NCBI GenBank assembly: GCA_947466075.1 | Contig: CANIBP010000020.1 | Span: forward strand, 25,665-89,664 | DNA length: 64,000 nucleotides | Direction: 5' to 3' | From: Verrucomicrobiaceae bacterium | Lineage (GTDB): Bacteria; Verrucomicrobiota; Verrucomicrobiia; Verrucomicrobiales; Verrucomicrobiaceae | Shown: one piece after another, positions 33,537 through 41,193 of the stretch | Layout: every line of letters starts with the position of its first letter | How positions within the stretch are numbered: the first letter of the stretch is position 1 | Position numbers and translations under genes: made by a program | Notes under the pieces: generated by a model | Databases searched by the model: none | What the model was told of the DNA's origin: nothing | Seen by the model: only the letters and a program-made list of their open reading frames with translations

Positions 33537-33758
33537 ATGGACCTCAAGCTCCGCAAAATTGGCAACTCTGTTGGCATCGTCTTGCCCAAAGAAGCACTCG
33601 CTCACCTCAAAGCCGAGGAGGGAGACACCATCGCACTTACCGAGACTCCCGATGGTTATCGGGTCAGCCAAAGCCAATCCGACTTTGCCAAAACAATGGC
33701 GGTGATGAAAAGTCTCTCCCAGCGCTATCGCAACACGCTTCGTGAACTTGCCAAATGA
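33537..33758 (+). CDS. AbrB/MazE-type antitoxin
   Basis: The 73-residue protein begins with an AbrB/SpoVT swapped-hairpin DNA-binding domain (LKLRKIGNSVGIVLPKEALA, residues 3-22, and GDTIALTETPDGYRV). A helical C-terminus (MAVMKSLSQRYRNTLRELAK) follows and probably covers the toxin. Its stop overlaps the Doc start (ATGA at 33755-33758). In the classic phd-doc module the antitoxin is of Phd type; an AbrB-type partner is also known for Doc-like toxins. A perfect palindrome immediately upstream is the likely self-repression site. Confidence 0.88.
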   Translation: MDLKLRKIGNSVGIVLPKEALAHLKAEEGDTIALTETPDGYRVSQSQSDFAKTMAVMKSLSQRYRNTLRELAK

Positions 33759-34144
33759 AGGAGCCCTACTGGCTGACGCGCGAGGAGTGCCTGGCTCTGC
33801 ACGAAATGATGGTAGCCCAATACGGCGGTGCGCTTGGCTTGCGGGATGAGTTTCTGCTCGAGTCAGCGCTCGCCAAACCGAAAAATGTATTTGCCTACGG
33901 CCATCCAACAATGGCGGACCTTGCCGCCGGTTATGCGACAGGGATCGTCAAGAACCACCCTTTCCTGGATGGAAACAAGCGAACCGGATTCATGATGGGG
34001 GCCGGTTTTCTGGAGCGAAACGGCTTTGAATTCTTTGCTAGCGAAGCGGATGCCGCCATTCGCACTCTAGCTCTCGCTGCCGGAGAAATGACCGAGTCTG
34101 CTTACGCGGCATGGCTTGAGACGAACTCGAGGCGGTTGAAATAA
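33755..34144 (+). CDS. doc: Doc-family toxin (Fic fold)
   Basis: The 129-residue protein is a Doc-type Fic-fold toxin. The active-site motif is complete and in the Doc form HPFLDGNKRTGF (H68, F70, D72, N74, K75, R76). The N-terminal LTREECLALHEMMVAQYGG and GLRDEFLLESALAKPKNVFA segments are standard for the family. Doc phosphorylates elongation factor Tu and stops translation. The intact motif and normal length suggest an active toxin held by the AbrB-type antitoxin. The module probably acts in stress or phage response or in stabilising the region. Confidence 0.93.
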   Translation: MKEPYWLTREECLALHEMMVAQYGGALGLRDEFLLESALAKPKNVFAYGHPTMADLAAGYATGIVKNHPFLDGNKRTGFMMGAGFLERNGFEFFASEADAAIRTLALAAGEMTESAYAAWLETNSRRLK

Positions 34145-34334
34145 TCTGCTTCAGGCCCGCCACACGGCCTCCATCAGCACGAGCCACTCTTTGACAGTGT
34201 GGCCACCATCGTCACATGCCCGCGACTCCAGGAGAGCAGCGGCGAAAGATTGCAGCCGGAAATACTTATATCCCCTATCAAAACAGGCCTTCCAGCCCCC
34301 TTGTCACCGAGGCCTCCGGAATGGCAGGTTGGAC

Positions 34335-34357
34335 GGTTGTTACCGTAAAATACAACC
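34335..34357. promoter_or_regulatory. Inverted repeat upstream of FAD-dependent oxidoreductase
   Basis: GGTTGT (34335-34340) and ACAACC (34352-34357) form a 6-bp inverted repeat with an 11-base spacer, 48 bases upstream of the ATG at 34405. It lies in a 260-base non-coding gap after doc. It could be an operator for the downstream gene. Nothing else is recognised in this gap. Confidence 0.3.
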
Positions 34358-34404
34358 AATGATTGCATTCAGGGCATCTTCTCGTTTAAAAGGGCTAACC
34401 ACCC

Positions 34405-36726
34405 ATGAAAATCGCACTTCTTGTTTCTATTTTTGCCCTCACGACTGCCGCTTACGCGCAGCCGAAGTGGATCGAAGCCGAATCCTTTGCGAATCCCGGC
34501 GGGTGGGTGCTGGAGACTCAGTTCATTGATGTGATGGGCTCGCCCTACCTGATGGCGCACGGCATGGGTAAAGTGGTCAAAGATGCCAGCACCGACGTCA
34601 AGGTGCCAGCGGGCGAGTACACGCTTTGGGCACGCACGAAGAACTGGGTTGGTCCATGGGATGCGCCGGGAGCACCGGGACGCTTTGAGATCAGCGTGAA
34701 TGGCGAGAAACTGAAGCATGAGTTCGGCGTCTCAGGCAAGGATTGGCAGTGGGAGAAGGCGGGGCCGGTCAAGATCACGGACGCAGGTGCCAAGATCGCG
34801 CTGCATGACCTCACGGGCTTCGATGGTCGTGTGGATGCGATTGTGTTGAGCGCTGACGCAGCCTTCACGCCGACAACTGAGATAAGAAGGAAAATGCTGG
34901 GCCTGCCAGAGAAAGCGCCGGAGACAAGCGAGTATGACCTCGTCGTCGTCGGTGGTGGTTATTCTGGCATGGGTGCTGCGATTTCCGGCGCACGCCAGGG
35001 TTTGAAGGTGGCGTTCATTCAGAATCGTCCGGTGCTTGGCGGCAATGGATCGAGCGAAATCCAAGTTTGGGCCATGGGCGGCACACGTCGCGGTTTGTAT
35101 CCGCATTTGGGCGAGATCGTCGAGGAGTTCGCGGATCGTGCGAGCAACAGCCCGGCGGCATCGCCGGATGAGTTCAATGACAAGCTCAAGGAAGAGACGG
35201 TGAAAGCGGAAAAGAGCATCGACCTCTTCCTCAACACGCACGTTTATGGCGTCGAGATGAACGCGGATAAAAAGAACATCCGCAGCGTCACCGGCCTCGA
35301 TACCAAGACGGGCAAAGAAACTCGCTTTGTGGGCAAGTTGTTCGTCGATTGCACCGGTCACGGCAGCGTGGGTGCGCTGTCAGGTGCGGAGTTCATGATG
35401 GAAGAAAAAGGCCGCATGGGCATGAGCAACATGTGGGTGATGCAGAACATGAAAAAGCCCGTCACGTGGCCCGCCACACCTTGGGCGCTGCCTCTCAAGC
35501 TGGAAGACTTCCCTGAACCGCGTGCCATGGAACCCGTCGGCAAAAAGAATGCCGCAAACATGGCCGGGTTCGATCTAGGTTACACGCCGGTAAAAAATCC
35601 CGAAGAATTTCTTCATGGTGAGTGGTTCTGGGAGAGCGGCTTCAATAAGCACCCGATCAACGACCTCGAACTCATCCGCGATCACAACTTCCGTGCCGTC
35701 TATGGTGCCGTCTCCGCTTTGAAGACGCTATCGGCTGATAAATACGCCAACTACGATCTCAGCTGGCTCGCCTACATCGGCGGACCACGTGAGAGCCGAC
35801 GCATCGTTGGTGACATGATCCTCAATGGCGAAGACATGGTGAAGGGCACCATTTATCCGGATGGCTGCGTGCCGACGACCTGGGATCAGGACCTGCACTA
35901 CCCGAAAGAGCAGTATGCGAAGAATTTTCCTGACAATCCCTTCATCAGCCGCGCCGAATTCGGCAAGCATACCGACCGCAAAAACGGTTACCCCGTGCCC
36001 TACCGCTGCTTCTACAGCAAGGACATCGGCAACCTCTTCATGGCTGGCCGCACTATCAGCGTGGAGCGTCATGCGCTCGGATCGACCCGCGTCATGCGCA
36101 CCTGCGGTATGATGGGCGAAGTCGTCGGCAAAGCCGCCTGGATCTGCGTCCGCCACCACACCACACCGCGCGGCGTGTATGAGCAGTATCTCGATATTTT
36201 GAAGGATCTCATGAACCAACCCGGCGCGATGCGTCGCGACACGCTCGAAGCCGATCTCAAGCTGCCCGCCAATGCAAAGAAACTTCCGCCCGTTGCCGAT
36301 GTCGGCATCGACGTGAAGAAGCTCGAAGGCATCGTCATCGACGACACCGAGGCCGAACTGAACGGCAAATGGTCCCATGGCGAAGGCTTGAAGCCTTTCA
36401 TCGGCAAGCACTACAGCTTCAGCAGCGACAAGGCCGCCAGCGCTCGCTTTGCCTTCAGCGTGAAGCAGACCGGCAACTACGAAGTCCGCATCTTCTTCCA
36501 ACCTCACGAAAACCGCGCCAAGACTGCTCCCGTGAGCGTGCTGAGCGCCGATGGCGAAAAAACGATCACCGTGAACCAGACGAAGCCCGCGCCGCTGCCG
36601 CAGGGAGCTTACAGCTTAGGAACCTTCAAGTTCACCGCCGGTGAAGAAGCCGCTGTGATCTTCCGCACTGCGGGTGCTGGTGGAAACGTGCATCTCGACG
36701 CCGTGCAGGTGCTGCCAGCGAAATAA
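34405..36726 (+). CDS. Secreted FAD-dependent oxidoreductase with flanking carbohydrate-binding-like domains
   Basis: The 773-residue protein has a Sec signal (IALLVSIFALTTAAYAQ). A beta-rich CBM-like domain (about 20-152: WIEAESFANPGGWVLET, GEYTLWARTKNWVGPW) follows, then an FAD-dependent oxidoreductase core starting at DLVVVGGGYSGMGAAISGA (179-196). A second GGN stretch (LGGNGSSEIQVWAMGG) and a C-terminal dinucleotide-related motif (GNLFMAGRTISVERHALGS) follow. The last ~130 residues form another beta-rich domain like the first. Similar proteins are annotated only as FAD-dependent oxidoreductases and are abundant in Verrucomicrobiota, probably for polysaccharide or sugar-acid breakdown outside the cytoplasm. 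How FAD reaches an exported protein with a Sec signal is unclear. Confidence 0.85.
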   Translation: MKIALLVSIFALTTAAYAQPKWIEAESFANPGGWVLETQFIDVMGSPYLMAHGMGKVVKDASTDVKVPAGEYTLWARTKNWVGPWDAPGAPGRFEISVNGEKLKHEFGVSGKDWQWEKAGPVKITDAGAKIALHDLTGFDGRVDAIVLSADAAFTPTTEIRRKMLGLPEKAPETSEYDLVVVGGGYSGMGAAISGARQGLKVAFIQNRPVLGGNGSSEIQVWAMGGTRRGLYPHLGEIVEEFADRASNSPAASPDEFNDKLKEETVKAEKSIDLFLNTHVYGVEMNADKKNIRSVTGLDTKTGKETRFVGKLFVDCTGHGSVGALSGAEFMMEEKGRMGMSNMWVMQNMKKPVTWPATPWALPLKLEDFPEPRAMEPVGKKNAANMAGFDLGYTPVKNPEEFLHGEWFWESGFNKHPINDLELIRDHNFRAVYGAVSALKTLSADKYANYDLSWLAYIGGPRESRRIVGDMILNGEDMVKGTIYPDGCVPTTWDQDLHYPKEQYAKNFPDNPFISRAEFGKHTDRKNGYPVPYRCFYSKDIGNLFMAGRTISVERHALGSTRVMRTCGMMGEVVGKAAWICVRHHTTPRGVYEQYLDILKDLMNQPGAMRRDTLEADLKLPANAKKLPPVADVGIDVKKLEGIVIDDTEAELNGKWSHGEGLKPFIGKHYSFSSDKAASARFAFSVKQTGNYEVRIFFQPHENRAKTAPVSVLSADGEKTITVNQTKPAPLPQGAYSLGTFKFTAGEEAAVIFRTAGAGGNVHLDAVQVLPAK

Positions 36727-36727
36727 T

Positions 36728-37543
36728 TTAAGCCGCGTCGGTGGGTTGTTGAAACATCTTGGCAATAGCAGAATCGTAATGTTTTCTCATTACAGCGTCT
36801 GTGACCATCTTCATCTTAACCACATCTTCTTGCTGAAGATCGGCCTGCTGTTTTTGCGCATGTGCGACTTGGTTCCCTCGAAGAAGATACAGTTCCTCAG
36901 CAAACATATCGATAATTGCGGCCGGCATCGCCAGGTCAGCGAATGCTTTTTTGAAGCATTTTAGCTCATTGTTCAGAGTTTTTGTTTTCAGGACGCGCCG
37001 AGTAACAAAAAACTCAAGAGATCGGTAAAAATTAAAAAACGCCTCTTTGCGAAAATTTAGGTCATAAAACTTGAGTCCTAGATGATAAATCCCTTTCAGA
37101 TATTCTCGCTGAACTTCCACCTCAGGCTCTTCCATGAGGACAGGGCAAAGAGTGAACGCTGATCTAACGTCAACTTGAGACAGTTGACTCTTAGTGTCTG
37201 GGTATATCTCTGGCTTTGTTCCAAAGTGCGTTGCTTGACGTTGATTATGATCTACAAAAGCGAAAGCATCGGATGCAGTATGCTGGCAGTCCCAGTCAAA
37301 ATGACCTAGAGTGGCTATGTTGAGCGCCATTAAAAAGCGGCTCAACATATGATAAGCCTCGCTTGTGAACAGCTTTGCTGGCTTGTCGCTTTTGAATTCA
37401 TCCACAACCAAAAAGAAAGTTTCCGACTCAACATCGAGCACTTTAAATGGGCATCTCGGATGATTGAAACATTCGAATGCCGCCGCTTGAACAATATGCG
37501 AGTGGCTTCGGATTTTTGTCGAAACACTAAATGTCGGCTTCAT
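36728..37543 (-). CDS. Orphan protein with possible C-terminal HEPN domain
   Basis: No family is recognised over most of this 271-residue protein. The C-terminal 130 residues are helical, with EAFFNFYRSLEFFVTRRVL followed by ELYLLRGNQVAHAQ (R222-x5-H228), the R-x4-6-H pattern of HEPN ribonuclease/nucleotide-binding domains of the Apea/Abi type. The N-terminal half has no clear motif. Base composition is clearly more AT-rich than neighbours, and the gene sits between two unrelated units, both signs of transfer. It may be a defence or toxin-like protein, but the residue pattern alone is weak proof. It stops one base from the convergent FAD oxidoreductase gene. Confidence 0.6.
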   Translation of the reverse strand: MKPTFSVSTKIRSHSHIVQAAAFECFNHPRCPFKVLDVESETFFLVVDEFKSDKPAKLFTSEAYHMLSRFLMALNIATLGHFDWDCQHTASDAFAFVDHNQRQATHFGTKPEIYPDTKSQLSQVDVRSAFTLCPVLMEEPEVEVQREYLKGIYHLGLKFYDLNFRKEAFFNFYRSLEFFVTRRVLKTKTLNNELKCFKKAFADLAMPAAIIDMFAEELYLLRGNQVAHAQKQQADLQQEDVVKMKMVTDAVMRKHYDSAIAKMFQQPTDAA

Positions 37544-37570
37544 TGGTTCTGGCAGACGATTATGGGGAGG

Positions 37571-38425
37571 TCACGCCACGCCTCTTCGCTTGCTGAACAG
37601 CCCGTATTTTGGACTGAAGATGTAGGCGAGGAGGAAGAAGGTGCCGAGGACGACGATGATGGTGGCGCTGACGCTCCAGCCGAGGGGGTAGGAGAGGAAG
37701 AAGGCGATCATGGAGCCGAGGGCACCGAGCAGGCCGCCGCCCCAGAAGAGCGTGCGGGCGTTGTTGGTGAGCAGATAGATCGTGGCGGCGGGAGCGACCA
37801 TGAGGCCGACACTGAGGATGCAGCCGACGGCCTGCAGCGAAGACACGAGCACGAGGATGGTGACGGCGAAGGTGGCGTAGTTCAGCAGACGCACGGGCAC
37901 GCCTAGACTGGCAGCGATGTTCGGCTCAAACAAATAGATGAGCAGCGGTCGTTGCAGCGTGGTGAGGGTGATGACGGCGATGGCGCTGATGCCAAAGGCG
38001 ATCCACAAATCGGAGTCGGCCATGCCGATGATGCTGCCGAAGAGCCATTCATCGAGTTTTTGCCGCACATCGAGGTTTTTGAGGATCAGCAGGCCGGCGG
38101 CGAAGGCGGTGGTGTAAAGCACGCCCATGGCAGTGTCTTGATCGAGCCGGGAGGTGCGGGAAAGGAAGATGGAACCGAGGCCGACAATGAGCGCGGCGAA
38201 GATGGCTCCGATGAGGGCGCTCCATTGCGAAAGGCCGGCGATCAAAACGGCGACGGCGAGTCCAGGCAGCAATGAATGCGAGATGGTGCCGATCTTGAGC
38301 GCGGATTTCCGCAGCACGACGAAGGCGCTGACGAAGCCGTTGGAGAAGCCAATCAGCAAACAGGCCAGCAAGGCGCGTTTGGCGATGGGTTCGGCGAGGA
38401 AATCGGTGATCGTGGGCAGCGGCAT
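37571..38425 (-). CDS. znuB: Metal ABC transporter permease (ZnuB/MntB type)
   Basis: The 284-residue protein has eight or nine membrane helices and the ABC-3 family layout: LLIGFSNGFVSAFVVLRKSA with LKIGTISHSLLPGLAVA near the start, and LNYATFAVTILVLVSSLQAV with GCILSVGLMVAPAATIYLL later. It forms the inner-membrane channel of a Zn/Mn/Fe chelate importer with the ATPase and binding protein encoded upstream. The family does not allow the metal to be fixed, but the His-rich binding protein favours zinc. It follows the ATPase gene by 8 bases and ends the operon. Confidence 0.92.
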   Translation of the reverse strand: MPLPTITDFLAEPIAKRALLACLLIGFSNGFVSAFVVLRKSALKIGTISHSLLPGLAVAVLIAGLSQWSALIGAIFAALIVGLGSIFLSRTSRLDQDTAMGVLYTTAFAAGLLILKNLDVRQKLDEWLFGSIIGMADSDLWIAFGISAIAVITLTTLQRPLLIYLFEPNIAASLGVPVRLLNYATFAVTILVLVSSLQAVGCILSVGLMVAPAATIYLLTNNARTLFWGGGLLGALGSMIAFFLSYPLGWSVSATIIVVLGTFFLLAYIFSPKYGLFSKRRGVA

Positions 38426-38433
38426 GCTCGTGG

Positions 38434-39231
38434 CTAGTTGCTGGATGCTTGATCCTGGTTGTCGTAGGCGCGTGACACGTTCGCAGGCGTGAAGGAATCG
38501 GCGACTGGGCCGAAGGCGATTTGATGGCGGCGGATGAGGAGGACGTCGTCGAAGTTGCCAGTGACGGTTTGCAGATCGTGATGGCTGGCGATGAGGAGGC
38601 GGCCTTCGGCGGTGAGTTCTTTGAACAGACGGCTCAGATTTTCCTGCGCGGGTTTGTCGAGGCCGGTGAAGGGTTCGTCGAGCAGCAAAACGTGTGCTTC
38701 TTGTGCCAGCGCACGAGCGATGAAGGCACGCTGCTGTTGACCGCCGGAGAGGGCGCTGATCTGGCGGTCTTCGAGATCGCGCAATTCCATGCTGGTGAGC
38801 GCGCGTTCGACGATCTCAGCATCGTGGCGCGAATACTGCCGCCACCAGCCGAGATTCGGGTAGCGGCCCATTTCGACGAGGCCGCGCACGGTGATGGGGA
38901 AGTTCCAGTCGATGTCGCCGCGTTGCGGCAGGTAGGCGATTTCGTGGCTGCTGCGGGTGAGCGGTTTGCCGCGCCAGAGAATCTTGCCGGTGTCGCCAGG
39001 TATGAGTCCGGCGAGCGATTTGAGCAGCGTGCTCTTGCCCGCGCCATTGGGGCCGATGAGGGCCATGCTGCGGCCGCATTCGGTGGCGAAATTGATTTTT
39101 TCGAGCGCCCGCACTTCCTGATACTGCACGCTGAGATCGACGACTTCGAGGCGGTGTTGCTGCGTGTGCTCACAACCGCCGCCCCAGCAGACGTGCTCCT
39201 TGGTTTTGTCATGCGTGGCAACGGCGCTCAT
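38434..39231 (-). CDS. znuC: Metal ABC transporter ATPase (ZnuC/MntA type)
   Basis: The 265-residue ATPase has Walker A GPNGAGKST, Q-loop LPQRGDIDWNFPITV, signature LSGGQQQRAFIARALAQE, Walker B VLLLDEPFTGLD and the switch His in LLIASHHDLQTV. Unusually, the first 25 residues carry a Cys/His cluster (HVCWGGGCEHTQQH) that could sense or bind metal. The ATG at 39231 overlaps the preceding stop by ATGA (39228-39231); a TTG at 39237 is the alternative. It powers the permease encoded next. Confidence 0.94.
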   Translation of the reverse strand: MSAVATHDKTKEHVCWGGGCEHTQQHRLEVVDLSVQYQEVRALEKINFATECGRSMALIGPNGAGKSTLLKSLAGLIPGDTGKILWRGKPLTRSSHEIAYLPQRGDIDWNFPITVRGLVEMGRYPNLGWWRQYSRHDAEIVERALTSMELRDLEDRQISALSGGQQQRAFIARALAQEAHVLLLDEPFTGLDKPAQENLSRLFKELTAEGRLLIASHHDLQTVTGNFDDVLLIRRHQIAFGPVADSFTPANVSRAYDNQDQASSN

Positions 39232-39653
39232 TTCCAAATGAAGGTGATGACTTCATCGAGACTGCCTGCGGAGGACCAGCGTGTCTCGCTGCGGGCTTCG
39301 AGGCCGTCGGGCTCGATTTCGAGTGTGACGGCGGTGTTGGGCGTGTTTTCCGGCCAGGTGGCACTCAGGAAGACATCCACGCCATCCTTGGTGGAAGACA
39401 ACACGGCATCGAGTTCGAGCGGCGAAGCATCAGCAGAGGCGATCAGCTCTTTGTCGGCCAGCTTGAGGCTGAGCGTGGTTGGTTTGTGCGCGAAACGCAG
39501 ACGCAGCAGCGCTTTCACGCTTTTGGCCTCTTTGGCGGCGACTTTGACGACCTTGGCGTTGCTGGTATTCCCAGTCAGATGACTCATGGGCACCGCCAGC
39601 ACGATGAACGCGAGGCAGAGCAGGAAGATCTGGATGGGCGGGAATCCACGCAT
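39228..39653 (-). CDS. Membrane-anchored protein of unknown function in the metal ABC operon
   Basis: The 141-residue protein has an N-terminal hydrophobic anchor or signal (IQIFLLCLAFIVLAVPMSHL) and a small beta-rich domain (ATWPENTPNTAVTLEIEPDG). No family is recognised. It lies between the genes for the binding protein (3 bases before its start) and the ATPase (ATGA overlap), so it is translationally coupled to the importer and probably serves it. It could be a periplasmic accessory subunit that helps load metal or stabilise the complex. It contains no cysteine and few histidines, so direct metal storage is unlikely. Confidence 0.75.
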   Translation of the reverse strand: MRGFPPIQIFLLCLAFIVLAVPMSHLTGNTSNAKVVKVAAKEAKSVKALLRLRFAHKPTTLSLKLADKELIASADASPLELDAVLSSTKDGVDVFLSATWPENTPNTAVTLEIEPDGLEARSETRWSSAGSLDEVITFIWK

Positions 39654-39656
39654 GGC

Positions 39657-40553
39657 CTATTTCGTTTCGCTCAAAGCGGCCACGAGGGCGCGGACGTTGT
39701 GCGCGAGCATCGTTTCAAAGGTGTGGGCGATTTTGGCGGTGCCGTCGGCGATGAGCGGATCGCCAATCTTCACGCCGGTGCTGCGAGCGATCTCGGCGAG
39801 GACTTTGGGATTGGCCTGATCTTCGGGGAAGACGGCCTTGATGCCATGCTCGCGGATTTCGGCGATGGTTTCGGCGACGTGCTTCGAGTCGGCATCATCA
39901 TTGCGGCCGATGCCGAGCAGCGAGATGGGTTCAAAGCCATACTCCTTGCAGAAGTAACCGAAAGCAGCGTGCGCGGTGACGAGTTTGCGGTCTGCGCGGG
40001 AAATTTTGGCGATCTCTTTCTGCGCCCAGACTTTGAGTTCGCCGAAGCGCTTGGCGGCGGCCTTGGCACCGTCTTCGTAAGCGGCGGCATTCGCGGGATC
40101 GGCGGCGCTGAATTCATCGGACACGATGCGTGCGGCACGCTTCATGTTTTCGGCGCTGTGCCACCAGTGTGGGTCAAACTGGCCGTGATGGTGATCATTG
40201 TCGCCATCGCCATGGTCGTGATTGCAGACGAAAGGGATGGAGGGAATTTTTTCGCCTACTTCGACGAGCTTGATGCTCGCGCCGAGGCTGTCGCGGAGCT
40301 TGTCGAGGTAGGTTTCGAGTTCTTTGCCAGAAGCGAGCAACAGCTTTGCCCCACGCATGGCAGCGATGTCCTTCGGCGCTGGCTCGAAATGATGGATGTC
40401 TCCACCGGGCTTGAGGATTTCGATGACTTCGACATTCGCACCGCCCACCTGACGTGCCAAATCGGCGACGAGAGGATGCAACGAGGCGACTTTGAGCGGA
40501 GCGGCCTGACCGATGGCGAGAGACAGCGCAAAAGCTGCGAGAAAGGTTTTCAT
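39657..40553 (-). CDS. znuA: Metal ABC transporter substrate-binding protein (ZnuA type)
   Basis: The 298-residue protein has a Sec signal (KTFLAAFALSLAIGQAAPLK) and the cluster A-I binding-protein fold. Expected metal ligands are in GGDIHHFEPAP, DPHWWHS and TAHAAFGYFCKEYGFEPI, with a later acidic residue in GTVK-like IADGTAKI. A His/Asp-rich loop (CNHDHGDGDNDHHHGQFD) is inserted, as in many ZnuA proteins, which favours zinc. The ATG at 40553 starts the signal peptide. A GCAA-N5-TTGC palindrome at 40598-40612 lies 45 bases upstream and may be a Zur-type operator. Confidence 0.93.
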   Translation of the reverse strand: MKTFLAAFALSLAIGQAAPLKVASLHPLVADLARQVGGANVEVIEILKPGGDIHHFEPAPKDIAAMRGAKLLLASGKELETYLDKLRDSLGASIKLVEVGEKIPSIPFVCNHDHGDGDNDHHHGQFDPHWWHSAENMKRAARIVSDEFSAADPANAAAYEDGAKAAAKRFGELKVWAQKEIAKISRADRKLVTAHAAFGYFCKEYGFEPISLLGIGRNDDADSKHVAETIAEIREHGIKAVFPEDQANPKVLAEIARSTGVKIGDPLIADGTAKIAHTFETMLAHNVRALVAALSETK

Positions 40554-40597
40554 GGCGGTGGCTGGTTGGGTTACCAGTAGTCGCCATGCATCGTTGT

Positions 40598-40612
40598 TGC
40601 AACTTGATTGCG
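40598..40612. promoter_or_regulatory. Candidate Fur/Zur-type operator upstream of znuA
   Basis: TGCAACTTGATTGCG reads on the minus strand as CGCAATCAAGTTGCA, an inverted repeat GCAA-N5-TTGC. It shares ten of fifteen positions, including both half-sites, with the sequence upstream of the TonB receptor (42666-42680). The 15-bp, 7-1-7-like layout is that of Fur-family boxes. Assignment to Zur is inference from the adjacent zinc-type transporter. Confidence 0.5.
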
Positions 40613-40614
40613 AA

Positions 40615-41076
40615 TTAGGCTTTGCGTTTGGCGGCCTCATGCTTCGCGATTTGCAATCCCGCTTCGACGATCTGGCTGCGCAGTTTTTCGAGGCAGGCTT
40701 TCCAGGTGGCGGGGCTGATGGGGAGGTAGCGTTCGGTGCCGTCTGGGAAGCGTTTGGTTTCGAAGATGTTGCTGGGCTGCTGGATGAGGTCGTCGTAGAG
40801 GCCGTGGATGAAGAAGGTGCGTGCGTCGGCGCCGTCGGGCCAAGGGCTGGGCTTGCCTTCGGCCTCGCGGATGGCAGCTTCGATGGCGCTGAGGATTTCG
40901 ACGGGGTTGAGCGTGATCTTGAGGGGAGCGCCGGACTTCAGGTAGTCGGCGATGGCGATCTGCACTTTGCCGAGCACGGCCTGGATTTGCCGTAGGTCGG
41001 CGGGTGCTTCCTGCGGGTTGAGAGATTTCAACTCAAGCTCGGTGTGTTTGGCTTTTTTGGGGCGTTTCGTGGCCAT
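40615..41076 (-). CDS. Hypothetical protein
   Basis: No family is recognised in this 153-residue protein. It has a basic start (ATKRPKKAKHTELELKSLNP), then a helical segment (LRQIQAVLGKVQIAIADYLK) and a central part with FFIHGLYDDLIQQPSNIFET and RYLPISPATWKACLEKLRSQ. It appears soluble and cytoplasmic. The ATG at 41076 was chosen because upstream residues look like non-coding DNA. It lies 61 bases upstream of znuA, with the candidate operator just after its stop, and about 117 bases from the divergent selO. Confidence 0.7.
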   Translation of the reverse strand: MATKRPKKAKHTELELKSLNPQEAPADLRQIQAVLGKVQIAIADYLKSGAPLKITLNPVEILSAIEAAIREAEGKPSPWPDGADARTFFIHGLYDDLIQQPSNIFETKRFPDGTERYLPISPATWKACLEKLRSQIVEAGLQIAKHEAAKRKA

Positions 41077-41193
41077 TTGGCGGCACTTTGCATAAAATGA
41101 TCGCCTGGCCAAGCGGGGGAAAGCTTTTCGCGAAAAATTGGCAACCGTCAGGATGGCAACGGCGCATCTGTCTGGTAAGTGATCGCTTCCTGC

